64,000 nt of DNA, taken from Epiperipatus broadwayi (lineage: Eukaryota > Onychophora > Udeonychophora > Euonychophora > Peripatidae). Made by a program: the position numbers and the translations under genes. Below the pieces are notes generated by a model. That model ran no database searches and was not told where the DNA came from. It was given only the letters and a program-made list of their open reading frames with translations. Shown in pieces: positions 11,985 through 23,139 of this stretch. The stretch's first letter is position 1; the number at the start of each line of letters is the position of its first letter. Location: positions 9,280,876-9,344,875 of the forward strand of contig JAQFVV010006203.1 of NCBI GenBank assembly GCA_028023455.1. Reading direction: 5' to 3'.

Positions 11985-12331
11985 AACTTAAGTTTTTGCT
12001 CACCTGTGCATGAGCAAAATATAATTGGTTTTTGTTTTATTATTTATTGAGTATTACATTAAAACTTTTGTAGACCCAAGTATGTACTCACACCTGCATG
12101 TGAGCAATATTTAAATTGCATGTTTTTATCATTTACTGATTATTATTATTTTTTTTTTGTGTCATAGCATCGGTCGGGATGCGAACCCACAACCCGGTCA
12201 ACTGCCTGCAAGTGCAAGGCAGTCGCGCTGACCTCTCGACCACCAATGCAAGACATTTACTGATTATTACATTCCATATTTTTTTGTAAACCCAAGTATT
12301 CACTCACCTGTGTGTGAGCAAATATATATAT
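11985..12331 (+). repeat. ~88-bp minisatellite, left part
   Basis: Units begin CTCACCTGTGTGTGAGCA and contain ATTTATTGATTATTACATT and TTTGTAGACCCAAGTATTCA. Starts are seen at 11999, 12087 and 12303, with a partial unit before 11999. Unit 2 is split by a SINE and unit 3 by an LTR element. The array resumes at 17473. Confidence 0.7.
12145..12253 (-). mobile_element. tRNA-derived SINE, copy 1, 15-bp target duplication
   Basis: On the minus strand: an A-box-like TGGTCGAGAGGTCAGCGCG, a B-box-like GGGTTCGCATCCCG (plus-strand 12175-12190), ending GATGCTATGACAC and an A-tail (the T-run at 12145-12158). It is flanked by CATTTACTGATTATT at 12130-12144 and again at 12254-12268, a perfect 15-bp target-site duplication. 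A and B boxes are the internal Pol III promoter inherited from a tRNA. Copies of the same family lie at 37432 and 38762. Confidence 0.9.
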
Positions 12332-12847
12332 TGTAACGGGCACATACGTACGTTACATTATTTTTTATTAGTAAACATAAAAAAAAAGTTCGCCAATAAA
12401 AATTTCTTTTTTAAGAATTAAAAACTGAAAATTAAAAAATCATCTTAAACTCGTATATATAAATCGCACAGATAAAAAAAAAATTAATTATTAAAATAAA
12501 ACTATTAAAAATAGAAAGGTATTTTAAAAACAAAAACTTAAAAAGATTTAGAGATAAAAATATATCTTTAATCTTAGAAAACACATTAATTAATCAGAAA
12601 TGGAAATGATTGTTTTAATTAGTTAAATGTAAACTAGCCTTGGGCATTTAAATGTAAAAGCATCAGTCAGGAAAACAATAGAAACTAATAGCCAATGAAG
12701 AGAAAAGCAATGGAATCAGACCTCAGCGAAAAGACCATCTCATCGATGACGCAATGTAAATTCAATCCTTCAAATTAATATAAAAAGACAAGTTTGGAAA
12801 TTATTAAGGATTAATTAATTATTATTGAGAGATGTGACAGATATGTG

Positions 12848-13045
12848 TTAGTGCAGAGGTGAAGGAGAAGGGATTGAAAAGACGCACTCTTCAATCCCTT
12901 CAGTTCTGCTAAGAAAGAAGGAGAAATGAACTATCGTTTTTCTACATTGAGGACCAGTTAAAGCAAAAACCTCTGGATGGATAAATAAATCGGCCAACAG
13001 AATACCAATCTTAGGACGGCATGGGAATTCACGTTCAAATGGCAA
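12848..13045 (-). other. 65-codon open frame in left LTR, conserved in right LTR
   Basis: Minus strand, ATG to stop, predicted to begin MPFEREFPCRPKIGILLADL. The same frame is open in the right LTR (16007-15810) with a handful of amino-acid changes. Both copies being open may simply reflect recent common origin. No family recognised; coding status unproven. Confidence 0.25.
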
Positions 13046-13341
13046 AGAACATATAAAGAGGAACTGTTTAAAAAACCGTAAGAACTTTATAATTTATGAA
13101 CATTAAATTAAAAACTTTCCATATATAAAAAAATACAAATAGAATCCTATCTGACCAACGTAAATTAATATTAATAATGTTATTTGATATTTTTTTTTAG
13201 TTAAAATCATTTCCATTTATTTATTTTTTGTTCTTTAAGTTTTATTATGATTTCTGTTTTCCGTTAAGTTAAATTATAAAAATGTTAAACTTAAGTTGGG
13301 TGTGAATGGCTGTATAGATTTGTAAAGTTATATTAGGGGAG

Positions 13342-13464
13342 GGTAATCTTAGGTTATTTGTGTCGTTGTTAAATTGGGTCAATGGATTGGATGTATTGAT
13401 GTAGGTAATCTTAGGTTATTTGTGTCGTTGTTAAATTGGGTCAATGGATTGGATTATTGATGTA
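13342..13464. repeat. 62-bp tandem duplication unique to the left LTR
   Basis: GGTAATCTTAGGTTATTTG starts at 13342 and again at 13404; the right LTR has a single copy at about 16306. It arose after insertion or was present in only one LTR. It breaks the minus-strand frame that is open at 16504-16232 in the right LTR. Confidence 0.85.
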
Positions 13465-14565
13465 GTTAGTAGATGTATTCGGAGATTCACTACTGGCAGA
13501 ATCGTTTATATATACGCCGCACTCACCCGTTTGCCTATGGAAGGAATTATAAGACGGAGAACGCAGTTCCTTTCTATGGAGTTTTTTTATTGTTCTTCTC
13601 GTTAGATAGATGTAATATTTCTATCTGATGAGAGTCAATGTCTTCTCTTAATCTTTTTGGTGCTACCGTATTCCGTATTACATTGAATACATCGATTTAT
13701 CAGATGAATTGATGCCAGTTTGACTGCGAATTTTAGCCTAAGGTTAAATAGGGATATAATATTTTATTTTCAAATGCAAATCTATGTAGTTTATTCATAC
13801 TCCAACCTAAATAAAAATGCATTAAATTTAAGTTGTTTATAGACACTTGCATGGATTGGTTATCGGTTAAGTATGTTTTGGGTTTTCATATTTGATCAAA
13901 ATATATAGACATTTGATAAATAATGATACCTTACAGTGAGTATCTATAATGTATTTATTTGGATGTCTTTTAAGTTATTGGTGACAATGCAAGTATCTTA
14001 TGGTGAATACTATTGGGTTACTTATAAATTTCCCTCTGCAATTGTCGGTATCAATGATTTTATATTTTGATCGTTTATGTTTATTTTGAAATGTTTTTAA
14101 CCGTTGTAATCTATGTAACCGATCTATACTCAACATTTTAAAACAAACTTTTATAAACTCCTCTGTGCAAACTTATAAAAAATTAAAATGTAAAGTTGTA
14201 AAAATTAAAATGTAAATTAAAATCAAAGTTAAAAATGTAAGTTAAATTTTAAAAGGTAAACTGATGCTAAAATAATTTTAAATCTTATATATGTGCGTTA
14301 ATAAATGTTTGTATGTTAATTACTGGCAGTGGCTTATTTTATTCTTTTAAAAAAAAATAAGTAGATAAGATATTATATTATTAAATCTCTGCTATTCCCT
14401 GAGCTAGTGACTTGGGCTAATGACCGGAATCAAAATTTAAAAAAAAAAAAATATTTTTTTTTTGACTTATGTATCTGCCTACTTTATAAATTTTTCTAGG
14501 TTCAAATGCCTAGATGGCGCCCTGTAGTGCAGATCACGTTAAGTGCTATTCTCCGGATCGTTACA

Positions 14566-15287
14566 ACTGGCCACCCAACTTGGGCCGATCTATTAATAAA
14601 AACCACATATACCCTGAGTAAATTTCTTTTTTCAAAATGAAATATTTTTATCTGTTTACATAAGTTGTATACTTTAAATCTTATAAAAGCACTGCCAGAA
14701 AGAAATTGCGCATATATATTAAACACGAGAAAGTATAAATAATTTTAAAACTAATTTTTGTTAAAAAAAAAAAGTCAAAAGGTTGCAATAAATATGTTTT
14801 TTTGTTTGTTGATATATATTATGCTTTAACATGTATAGGCGCACACAGCCACATAAGTTTATGATCGAAATGTGGTACCTTACGGAGAGTACCGTTGGGA
14901 ATTTACTTCAGTGTAATCCTATTTAAGCATTTTAATCAGTCATAAATAAGTTGGTGGTATTTATAATTGTGCTGCAAATATACACGTATAAATCCATTAT
15001 CTTTCAAAACGTATTTAGTTCAATGCAACCTTCTTAAATAAATAATTTAAATAATTTGCTTGTCATGCCATGTGTAAAAATAAAATGTATAAAAAAAATA
15101 GAACTCTTGTGGGGAGGAGGTGAACGTAAATGGTCCTTAGGAAAACGATAGTCAACATTTTTTTTTTGTATATAGTCTTTATACTAACCGAATGTTTTGT
15201 AAATTTTGTTAATCGTGTACCGTAATTACTAACCCTAAGTAAAATATTTTTTTTTGTTCATTTTTTTTTTAAGCAAGTTTACTGATA
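14566..15287. other. interior of the 2.2-kb-LTR element, with possible PBS
   Basis: TGGCCACCCAACTTGGGCC lies 2 nt after the left LTR (14568-14586), a plausible tRNA primer-binding site because it starts with TGG, the complement of CCA. A purine tract GTGGGGAGGAGGTGAA at about 15110 lies too far from the right LTR to be a standard polypurine tract. A stretch near 14865-14910 resembles a segment of the LTR (ACCTTACGG-GAGTA). The minus-strand open stretch at 14726-14502 crosses the LTR end and is not convincing. Confidence 0.5.
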
Positions 15288-15809
15288 TGTAACGGGCACA
15301 TACGTACGTTACATTATTTTTTATTAGTAAACATAAAAAAAAAGTTCGCCAATAAAAATTTCTTTTTTAAGAATTAAAAACTGAAAATTAAAAAATCATC
15401 TTAAACTCGTATATATAAATCGCACAGATAAAAAAAAAATTAATTATTAAAATAAAACTTTATTAAAAATAGAAAGGTATTTTAAAAACAAAAACTTAAA
15501 AAGATTTAGAGATAAAAATATATCTTTAATCTTGGAAAACACATTAATTAATCAGAAATGGAAATGATTGTTTTAATTAGTTAAATGTAAACTAGCCTTG
15601 GGCATTTAAATGTAAAAGCATCGGTCAGATAGGAAAACAATAGAAACTAATAGCCAATGAAGAGAAAAGCAATGGAATCGGACCTCAGCGAAAAGACCAT
15701 CTCATCGATGACGCAATGTAAATTCAATCCTTCAAATTAATATAAAAAGACAAGTTTGGAAATTATTAAGGATTAATTAATTATTATTGAGAGATGTGGC
15801 AGATATGTG

Positions 15810-16007
15810 TTAGTGCGGAGGTGAAGGAGAAGGGATTGAAAAGACGCACTCTTCAATCCCTTCAGTTCTGCTAAGAAAGAAGGAGAAATGAACTATCATT
15901 TTTCTACATTGAGGACCAGTTAAAGCAAGAACCTCTGGATGGATAAATAAATCGGCCAACAGAATACCAATCTTAGGATGGCGTGGGAATTCACATTCAA
16001 ACGGCAA
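15810..16007 (-). other. 65-codon open frame in right LTR
   Basis: Counterpart of the frame at 13045-12848, starting MPFECEFPRHPKIGILLADL. Same caveats: open in both LTRs, no family recognised. Confidence 0.25.
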
Positions 16008-16231
16008 GGAACATATAAAGAGGAACTGTTTAAAAAACCGTAAGAACTTTATAATTTATGAACATTAAATTAAAAACTTTCCATATATAAAAAAATACAA
16101 ATAGAATCCTATCTGACCAACATAAATTAATATTAATAATGTTATTTGATATTTTTTTTTTAGTTAAAATCATTTCCATTTATTTATTTTTTGTTCTTTA
16201 AGTTTTATTATGATTTCTGTTTTCCGTTAAG

Positions 16232-16504
16232 TTAAATTATATAAATGTTAAACTTAAGTCGGGCATGAATGGCTGTATAGATTTGTAAAGTTATATTAGG
16301 GGAGGGTAATCTTAGGTTATTTGTGTCATTGTTAAATTGGGTCAATGGATTGGATATATTGATGTAGTTAGTAGATGTAGTTGGAGATTCGCTACTGGCA
16401 GAATCGTTTATATATACGCCGCACTCACCCGTTTGCCTATGGAAGGAATTATAAGACGGAGAACGCAGTTCCTTTCTATGGAGTTTTTTTATTGTTCTTC
16501 TCAT
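16232..16504 (-). other. 90-codon open frame in right LTR only
   Basis: Minus strand, starting MRRTIKKLHRKELRSPSYNS and rich in Ser, Thr, Asn and Pro. In the left LTR the corresponding frame is disturbed by the 62-bp duplication and its ATG is changed (GTTAG in place of ATTAG context). Not recognised; likely chance, or a relic. Confidence 0.2.
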
Positions 16505-17472
16505 TAGATAGATGTAATATTCCTATCTGATGAGAGTCAATGTCTTCTCTTAATCTTTTTGGTGCTGCCGTATTCCGTATTACATTGAATACATCGATAT
16601 ATCAGATGAATTGATGCCAGTTTGACTGCGAATTTTAGCCTAAGGTTAAATAGGGATATAATATTTTATTTTCAAATGCAAATCTATGTAGTCTATTCAT
16701 ACTCGACCCTAAATAAAAATGCATTAAATTTAAGTTGTTTATAGACGCTTGCATGGATTGGTTATCGGTTAAGTATGTTTTGGGTTTTCATATTTGATCA
16801 AAATATATAGACATTCGATAAATAATGATACCTTACGGTGAGTATCTATAATGTATTTATTCGGATGTCTTTTAAGTTATTGGTGACAATGCAAGTATCT
16901 TATGGTGAATACTATTGGGTTACTTATAAATTTCCCTCTGCAATTGTCGGTATCAATGATTTTATATTTTGATCGTTTATGTTTATTTTGAAATGTTTTT
17001 AACCGTTGTAATCTATGTAACCGATCTATACTCAACATTTTAAAACAAACTTTTATAAACTCCTCTGTGCGAACTTATAAAAAATTAAAATGTAAAGTTG
17101 TAAAAATTAAAATGTAAATTAAAATCAAAGTTAAAAATGTAAGTTAAATTTTAAAAGGTAAACTGATGCTAAAATAATTTTAAATCTTATATATGTGCGT
17201 TAATAAATGTTTGTATGTTAATTACTGGCAGTGGCTTATTTTATTCTTTTTTTAAAAAAAAATATAAGTAGATAAGATATTATATTATTAAATCTCTGCT
17301 ATTCCCTGAGCTAGTGACTTGGGCTAACGACCGGAATCAAAATTTAAAAAAAAAAAAATTTTTTTTTTTTGACTTACGTATCTGCCTACTCTATAAATTT
17401 TTCTAGGTTCAAATGCCTAGATGGCGCCCTGTAGTGCAGATCACGTTAAGTGCTATTCTCCGGATCGTTACA

Positions 17473-17560
17473 ATATATATAATTTACATTGTTTTCATTT
17501 ATTGATTATTATATTAAAATTTATAAACTATAAATTCATCTCAATCTCCATTCTTGCTCA
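17473..17560 (+). repeat. minisatellite, right part after LTR insertion
   Basis: Continues the unit split by the LTR element (TTTATTGATTATTATATTAAAA... ATAAATTCA). The array ends here. Confidence 0.6.
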
Positions 17561-18484
17561 TTACCTTATGAATCACTAATTAAGTTATATAATCCCATGT
17601 GTGCATGTGTGTGAGGGGGGATGTCTCATGTTTTACCACTTGAGTGTAACCTCAGGCATGCCATTAGATATGGATTGACTTGGAAGCATGGGTAAGAGAG
17701 TTGAGTGAGACATGATCAAATGTAGGATATTACTATCCCGGCTTGGTCAGCTTTTGATTTTCTGGCTCAGACTCTCGGTCATGGAGCAAATGTACAAACC
17801 TGACCATTACATTATTGCAAAAGCACACAATTTTTATAAATCTTAGAAGGTTTAAGACTTGAAGACTTTTAAACCATTTTTCCACTTAAAAAATGTTCAA
17901 GATTAATGAATATATTTTTTTTCCCAAAAAACTAACTCTCCAATGATTTTCCTGATTATAAAATTGGATCTGTTAAATAAGTTTAGTAAAAGTGATTTCC
18001 AAAAGATCTTACAGATAAATCTTGTTTATGTTAACTCAGTAAAAAAATCTAAAATTAACATTTGATTAGGACCATGCTCAAACTTGGTTGCAGTGGTGTA
18101 AAACATAAAGTAATGGAGAGTGATTTAAAAAATTTCCTGACTAGATTATCAGCTGAGAAAAATAAAAAAAAAAAAATATTCAATTTGGACCACTAAATAA
18201 TTGTGTTCAGTTTAACAATTTTAGTATTTAAATAAGATTTGTATTTAGAACAAGTGATTACATGAGAAAGTACAAAATACATTGGTGATATGTTATAAAA
18301 AATAAAATCCACCAAATATCTAATATGAAAAAAAGTTCATCATTAGAAAGAGCTTTAAGGTTGATAATATAATAATAGAAGACCCTCTTTTAGTAAAATT
18401 ATATCTCTGAACCAGAAATATGTCCTGCATTTAAATAGAAGGGTATTGTATCATTATAGATATAAAAAAAAAATGTATATTATG
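17561..18484. other. no gene; less AT-rich island 17600-17820
   Basis: The island contains a G-run and stretches such as CATGCCATTAGATATGGATT, but no open frame or match to another repeat in the window. The remainder is AT-rich. Confidence 0.4.
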
Positions 18485-18560
18485 AAAGGCCTTATGGAAT
18501 AGTGGTTAAAACCATCTCCTTATTGTTATTTAGAGTTTAAACCTGTTTGAAACTTGATTT
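18485..18560 (+). mobile_element. tRNA-derived SINE relic (different family)
   Basis: GGCCTTATGGAATAGTGGTTAAAACC closely fits a tRNA 5' half with its A box (TGGAATAGTGGTTAA), followed about 35 bases later by a worn B box (GAGTTTAAACC). No tail or target duplication identified. The sequence differs from the SINE family at 12145. Confidence 0.5.
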
Positions 18561-18655
18561 TTAATAGGATATCATCTCCAATTAGCTAGCCAGAAAAAAC
18601 ATCGAAAACAATGAAATCTAATGAGTTTACTATTCTTGTTATGTTTAGTCGAAAT

Positions 18656-19381
18656 TACAGATTTCAGCCTTAAACCAACAGTGATATCAATAAAAATATG
18701 AACACTCAATGAATACACTTGTATATAGATAAACATAGTTAATACTGTGCTGATTATGCCAGATTCACTTCCAGCTATATATATTAGCTTGCCTGATGAG
18801 TTCTAGTCAAGACTCTTCTGGCTGTGCTTGTCTCGAGTTCTAGTCAAGACTCTTCTGACTGTACTGGACAGCTTGTCTCGAGTTCTAGTTAAAACTCTTC
18901 TAGCTGTACTGGTTAGCTTACCTTGAGTCAACTGCAGTCTTAGCAGCTTCCGATCCTACCATGGACTTGCCTCATTGCATAGATGTATCGGTAATGATTA
19001 TTGTAGAATATATCTTCACAGGTGAAAATGGTTTCAATTGAGAGCATGGTCTGTCATTGAGGTTAGACAGACATTGTTTCTCTCTTTGATTTACATCCAA
19101 AAAGGCTGACTATTTATTGCCAGATACTTTTCCTTACTGGAAGTAATTGGATTCAGAGAGCATCTACTGGCTCACACTAACCAATAGTAGGTTTTTATAC
19201 ACATATTTACACATTGGCCATACTTATGTTTTACAATTTAGCTATGCATATACATTGGTTAGTCACATGATTACACATTGGTTAGTGGAAATGAGTGGTT
19301 AGTGGCAATGAGTGTTCAATCCGATTAGATAAGGAAGGAATCTGGATTAGTCTACTGCTGAAGGCAAGATCGGATATGACA
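18656..19381 (-). repeat. 3' LTR of gypsy element, with internal ~50-bp repeats
   Basis: Matches 21405-22013 along most of its length. At 18795-18930 a unit of the form GAGTTCTAGTCAAGACTCTT recurs three times; the partner LTR has fewer copies, which explains most of the length difference. Confidence 0.8.
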
Positions 19382-19394
19382 TCCCTTCCCCTAA
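19382..19394 (-). promoter_or_regulatory. polypurine tract of gypsy element
   Basis: Minus-strand TTAGGGGAAGGGA immediately precedes the 3' LTR start TGTCATATC. This is the standard plus-strand DNA primer site of LTR retrotransposons and fixes the element's orientation. Confidence 0.85.
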
Positions 19395-19800
19395 CTAAAT
19401 TTAACCCTGTAGAATGTCATTGAATGAGCTGGATGACATCTCAGGTTTATTGCTGTTCTTGTCTTGTTTATCATCTTTGTTTGATGATCTTGTTTCTGGG
19501 TGTTCACCTGGATTGTTGCTGTCTTCAGTTTGGTAGTCATCATTTTTGCTTGATATATTTGTTTTTGTGTGATTCAGTCTCAGCTGGTTTAGGTGGCAAT
19601 GTTGAAACCAATCTGCTCTTTGAACTATTACAGTGGAGAATTCTTACAGTTGTGCAACCATTACTGGTATCCATTTTGTGGATCCTGAGTACATTCTACA
19701 TAGCACCCAAATGCCTGTTTACATTTTTATAGTCTTTTCCATTTTTATCACAGTTTGGATCAGGTTTCAGAGCTGACAGGTTAGGTTTAGGCCACTGAGC
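19395..19800 (-). pseudogene. integrase C-terminal (GPY/F-like) remnant and tail
   Basis: On the minus strand, near 19735-19590, the translation YSGSTKWIPVMVAQL followed by VQRADWFQHCHLNQL fits the end of Ty3/gypsy integrases (K-W-I-P-V-V ... Y-V ... R-H-x-D-Q-L/R). One stop lies between these blocks. A hydrophilic tail follows to the polypurine tract. The catalytic D,D-35-E core is absent. The plus-strand open stretch at 19424-19732 is a shadow. Confidence 0.65.
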
Positions 19801-19933
19801 TGTTTTTCCTTTTTGCTGGCAAGTTGTTGATTTAATTTGCTTAATGTTGCAACCTAATTCACTTTTGACACTGTAAAGTCTAAGTGACTGAACCAGTCAC
19901 AGCCTAATAAATTACTATGATTATCTGATACTA

Positions 19934-20119
19934 CTACCAGTGATAGGTATATATAGTCTTATTAGGCATTGTAATTTTAACTGTTGTTAGACCCTGTGAT
20001 AGACTTGCTGCTAGGATGCATCTTATATTCATTATTTTTATTAATGATTGCCCAGATCTTTTTTGAAACAATAGACACTGTAGTCCCTGTTGCCAGTTCC
20101 ATTGTAACTGGCATATCAT
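19934..20119 (-). pseudogene. retrotransposon aspartic protease, active-site Asp lost
   Basis: The correct minus-strand frame reads INDMPVTMELATGTTVSIVS, which aligns with the gypsy protease active site (M-E-L-D-T-G-A). The catalytic Asp is replaced by Ala at about 20090, and the next residues KKIWAIIN fit the family. Protease would cut the Gag-Pol polyprotein. With the Asp gone and frameshifts on both sides, it cannot work. Confidence 0.7.
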
Positions 20120-20159
20120 TAATTATACTGTGTATAAATTCAGACTGACCATCTTTAAT

Positions 20160-21020
20160 ATGATTAATACAGGCAATTTGTTTATTTTTTCAAAAATTGC
20201 CTTTGCTGTTTTTTGGAATGGATTTTTCCAATCTCATATTGGCTCTCTGTCTTTTTAACTTTGAACATACAGCTTTATATGTCTGACCGGCTTGTAAAAT
20301 GTACATCATATAGTGGTGCAGAAATCTGTATGTGTGTGCATTTGTTCATTGCTCTATATCAATGCCTTAGACTATTTGATGCTGAATTATCTGAGCTGAC
20401 TGAGTGTCTGACTGACTCAGGGTTATGTTCGATTTTTTGCACATCATACTTAGTAGTTTTATTTAATGGGGTTTCCAGATAGTTATTGATTCTGCTAGTA
20501 TTGCTTGAAACACAGCTGTTTTAAAATCTAAATCCAGCATCATCAGCATTTTAAGTCTTAAATTGTGATCATTTATGTTGTGAATAAAATGACCACAAAG
20601 TGCTTCATTCAGGAAATCTTTGAATTCTTACTTTAATGCCAATGATTGGATTTTTGTTGTGAACTCTCTGACCCCCCCCCCGTTTTTGCGTGCAGAGGTT
20701 GAAATAATATCTCTACATTGTTGTCAAAGATTTTGGGGGAAAATAATTTTGTGATAATTGTTAATGTTTTGTTGAAATCTAGGTCAGCTGATGTTAATGC
20801 CATAGATTTGCGGATTTATTATGGTCATTAATGTGGTTAATTTTACCTCAGGCTTCTTGATCTGATTAGCTTGTAGGCAAAATCTTAATCGCTCTTTATA
20901 GCTTGATCAGTCCTAAGGATGGGCTGGATCAAAAGCTTCCATGGAGCATAATGGTTCCAAATGAAACTTTTAATCCACTTGGGAGATCTCCATTGCTTTA
21001 TTATGAGTTACGTACTCATG
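20160..21020 (-). pseudogene. gypsy gag with degraded zinc knuckle
   Basis: Minus strand. Around 20690-20480 the translation fits gag: KIQSLALK.EFKDFLNEAL, CGHFIHNINDHNLRLKML, DLDFKTAVFQAIL. Near 20310-20200 the segment AGQTYKAVCSKLKRQRAN matches the two-knuckle region of gypsy nucleocapsid with most Cys residues lost. Protease follows about 100 bases downstream, as expected. Gag would package element RNA. Frame breaks show that it is dead. Confidence 0.6.
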
Positions 21021-21239
21021 ATTGGTTTATGATTTTAATTGACACATCTATTATATTTGTGGTCAATTTTTTTAAGAATCTGTTGAATCAATTTTTTTAT
21101 TTGGGCAGATATAGGTGATAAAATTTTATAACCATTTCATAAAAATGATGAGTCTATTTTTTCTGCACTCATGTATTTTTTTCAAACTGCCGAATCTGAT
21201 TTTTATTCAGGCAGAATAGTGATTTTAATACAATGAATA

Positions 21240-21404
21240 TCTAACTGCGTACTTGCATACTTACTGTATTTTTTCAGTCATGGAAAAAAAAAATTTTTTT
21301 TGTCTGTCTATGCCAAATTTGTTGAATTTGGCGTATTTTACAGCCATGAATAAAAAATTTTCTTTTTGTCTGACTACACCAAATCTATTGGGTTTGATTT
21401 GAAT
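21240..21404 (-). repeat. gypsy leader with ~75-bp imperfect tandem repeat
   Basis: GACAGACAAAAA... TTTTTT... CATGACTGAAAA and GTCAGACAAAAAG... TTCATGGCTGTAAAA are two diverged units just inside the 5' LTR. A primer-binding site beginning TGG is not evident directly at the LTR edge. Confidence 0.45.
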
Positions 21405-22013
21405 TGCAGATTTCAGACTCAAACCAACAGTAATATCAATAAAAATGTGAACTCTCAATAAATACAGTTGTACATAGATAAACATAGTTAACATTGTGCT
21501 AGTTATGCTGGACTCACTTCCAATTGTATATATTAGTTAGCATTATGAGTTCTGGTCACGACTCTTTCAGCTGTACTGGACAACTTGCTTCAAGTTCTAG
21601 TTAAGATTCTTCCAGCTGTACTGGACAACTTCTTCCAGTTCTATTGTGGATTTGCTTCACCGTGTAGATGCATTGATAATGATTATTATAGAAACACCTT
21701 TGCAGTTGAAAGTGGTTTCAGTCATTCAGGTTAGACAGACATTAGCTCTCTTTTGCCTTGCCTCCAAAAAGGCTGACTATTTATTGCCAGATACCTCCTT
21801 ACCTTACCAGAAACAATTGGATTGAGAGAGCATCATTGCCTATTGGCCTATACTAACCAATGGTAGGATTTTATACACGTTTACACATTGGCCATGCTTA
21901 TGTTTAACCTTTGGCTATGTTTATACATTGGTTAGTGACAATGAGTGCTCAATCCGATTAGATAAGGAAGAAATCTGGACTAATTCACTTCTAAGACAAA
22001 GTCAGATATGACA
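21405..22013 (-). repeat. 5' LTR of gypsy element
   Basis: Plus-strand ends TGCAGATTTCAGAC... and ...CAGATATGACA match the partner LTR's ends. The flanks (GAAAT left of the element, ATTCT right) do not show a clear duplication. Confidence 0.8.
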
Positions 22014-22944
22014 ATTCTAGTAGAGATTACCTTCTCTTTCACTGGTCAAATGCAAAAAAGGTATTTAACTCTTTTTATAAAATTGTTCATGGCCAAAAGA
22101 TTTAAAAAATTTAACAGCAGTTGATTTATTTTAAAAAGGCGATAGAACATTCATCAGCAATTTAAAACTTATTATTTTTGTAATATTTTTTTTAAAAAGG
22201 TTGCAAACAGATTATAAAATATATTTTTAAATTGCAGATAAATAAGAAAGAGATTGACAGTATCGTTTACTTTATCTTTAAGTTAGTTATTTGTGATATC
22301 AAATACTCAGTGTTGTAGACCAAAATAACTCTCACTCATTTATAATATATCCTTTTTGATCATTATAACACGCTCTATTATTTACTAAGCTAGCTCATCA
22401 GAATTAAAAAAAAAAAAAAACTAAAACAAGATTCACTATATTTATGCACATGCATACACACGCAAAGAGAGGGAGAGCGAGATGGTGTGCGTGAGAGGGA
22501 GATTTCAGATAACAAAGAAAAAGACTGATAGCCTTCGTTCACTTAAATCATTTGAGTCAATTGTCTGTGATAAAATACTCAATGTAGTAGACCAAAATAA
22601 CTCTCGCTCATTTATACTTTTTGATCATATCTTCAGAACAAATTGAGTTTAGGGTAGAATTGAGACTTGTGAAATAATTTACTTCTTAGTTAGCCATGTT
22701 AAAATGGTTTTCAAAATAAATTTAAAACCGTAAATTGAGCTTAAAATATTTTTCTTGTGAGAACTCTGAAGTACATAGTAGTGAGAATAGTATAGGCTTT
22801 CATATTAGAAATTAGAGAAGAAGTGAGCTTTTACAGCTTTTGGAAATGTATAAAATAGTAATTAACTTGACACAATGCTATGACGCAAAAAAAAAAAAAA
22901 ATCATGTGACTTTAAGTAATAACTTTAGCAAACTCTAAACTTTA
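22014..22944. other. AT-rich with a diverged ~60-bp direct repeat
   Basis: TAGACCAAAATAACTCTCAC (about 22316) and TAGACCAAAATAACTCTCGC (about 22586) head two similar segments (22305-22365 and 22575-22630). A short purine-rich patch (GAGAGGGAGAGCGAGA) lies at about 22465. No gene. Confidence 0.45.
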
Positions 22945-23139
22945 ATGAATGGCCTTCCATTGAATTTAATTCTCTCACCTATTTTATTGAATATAATTAT
23001 TAATGATCTTTTTCAAAAACAGAAAAATATTTTTTTTAAAATATGCAATCTCGAGGAGACTTTTTTCAAAGATTTGGAAATCATATTAGTTTTGGCAAGA
23101 TTGTATGTTTTAATATTCCATCTAAACAATAGGAACTAG
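22945..23139 (+). pseudogene. LINE reverse transcriptase scrap
   Basis: NGLPLNLILSPILLNIIIND resembles the RT block G-L-P-Q-G-S-V-L-S-P-I-L-F-N-I-Y-I-N-D-L of Jockey/CR1/I-type LINEs with the Q-G-S replaced. The following residues no longer match. Short and decayed, so the clade is uncertain. Confidence 0.45.

Larger units (their letters stand above)
12332..14565. repeat. left LTR (2234 bp)
   Basis: Longer than the right copy mainly because of a 62-bp tandem duplication at 13342-13464. Otherwise it differs from the right copy by scattered substitutions and short indels. Confidence 0.8.
12332..17472. mobile_element. LTR retroelement with 2.2-kb LTRs and 0.7-kb interior
   Basis: Two near-identical direct repeats begin TGTAACGGGCACATACG and end GGATCGTTACA, with the TG...CA ends of LTRs. 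They enclose 722 bp with no retroviral-type gene. The element interrupts a minisatellite unit; ATAT flanks both ends, compatible with a 4-bp target duplication although the site is an AT run. High LTR identity suggests recent insertion. The large-LTR, no-coding structure resembles LARD/TRIM-type non-autonomous elements. Orientation is uncertain: a possible PBS suggests plus, but no polypurine tract abuts the right LTR. Confidence 0.8.
15288..17472. repeat. right LTR (2185 bp)
   Basis: Direct-repeat partner of 12332-14565 with the same termini. Its end is followed by ATATATATAATTTACATT, which continues the interrupted minisatellite unit. Confidence 0.8.
18656..22013 (-). mobile_element. Ty3/gypsy LTR retrotransposon, internally deleted
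   Basis: Minus-strand element: two LTRs (5' LTR at 22013-21405, 3' LTR at 19381-18656) and a 2-kb interior holding, in transcription order, gag, aspartic protease and only the C-terminal end of integrase. RT, RNase H and the integrase core are missing. The LTRs start TGTCATATC on the minus strand and differ in length (609 vs 726 bp) and sequence, so the insertion is old. No convincing target duplication. Confidence 0.8.

Noticed and set aside
19424-20482. Plus-strand open stretches with hydrophobic, membrane-like sequence
   Set aside because: Antisense to gypsy integrase end and gag; the polypurine tract and protease fix the element on the minus strand.
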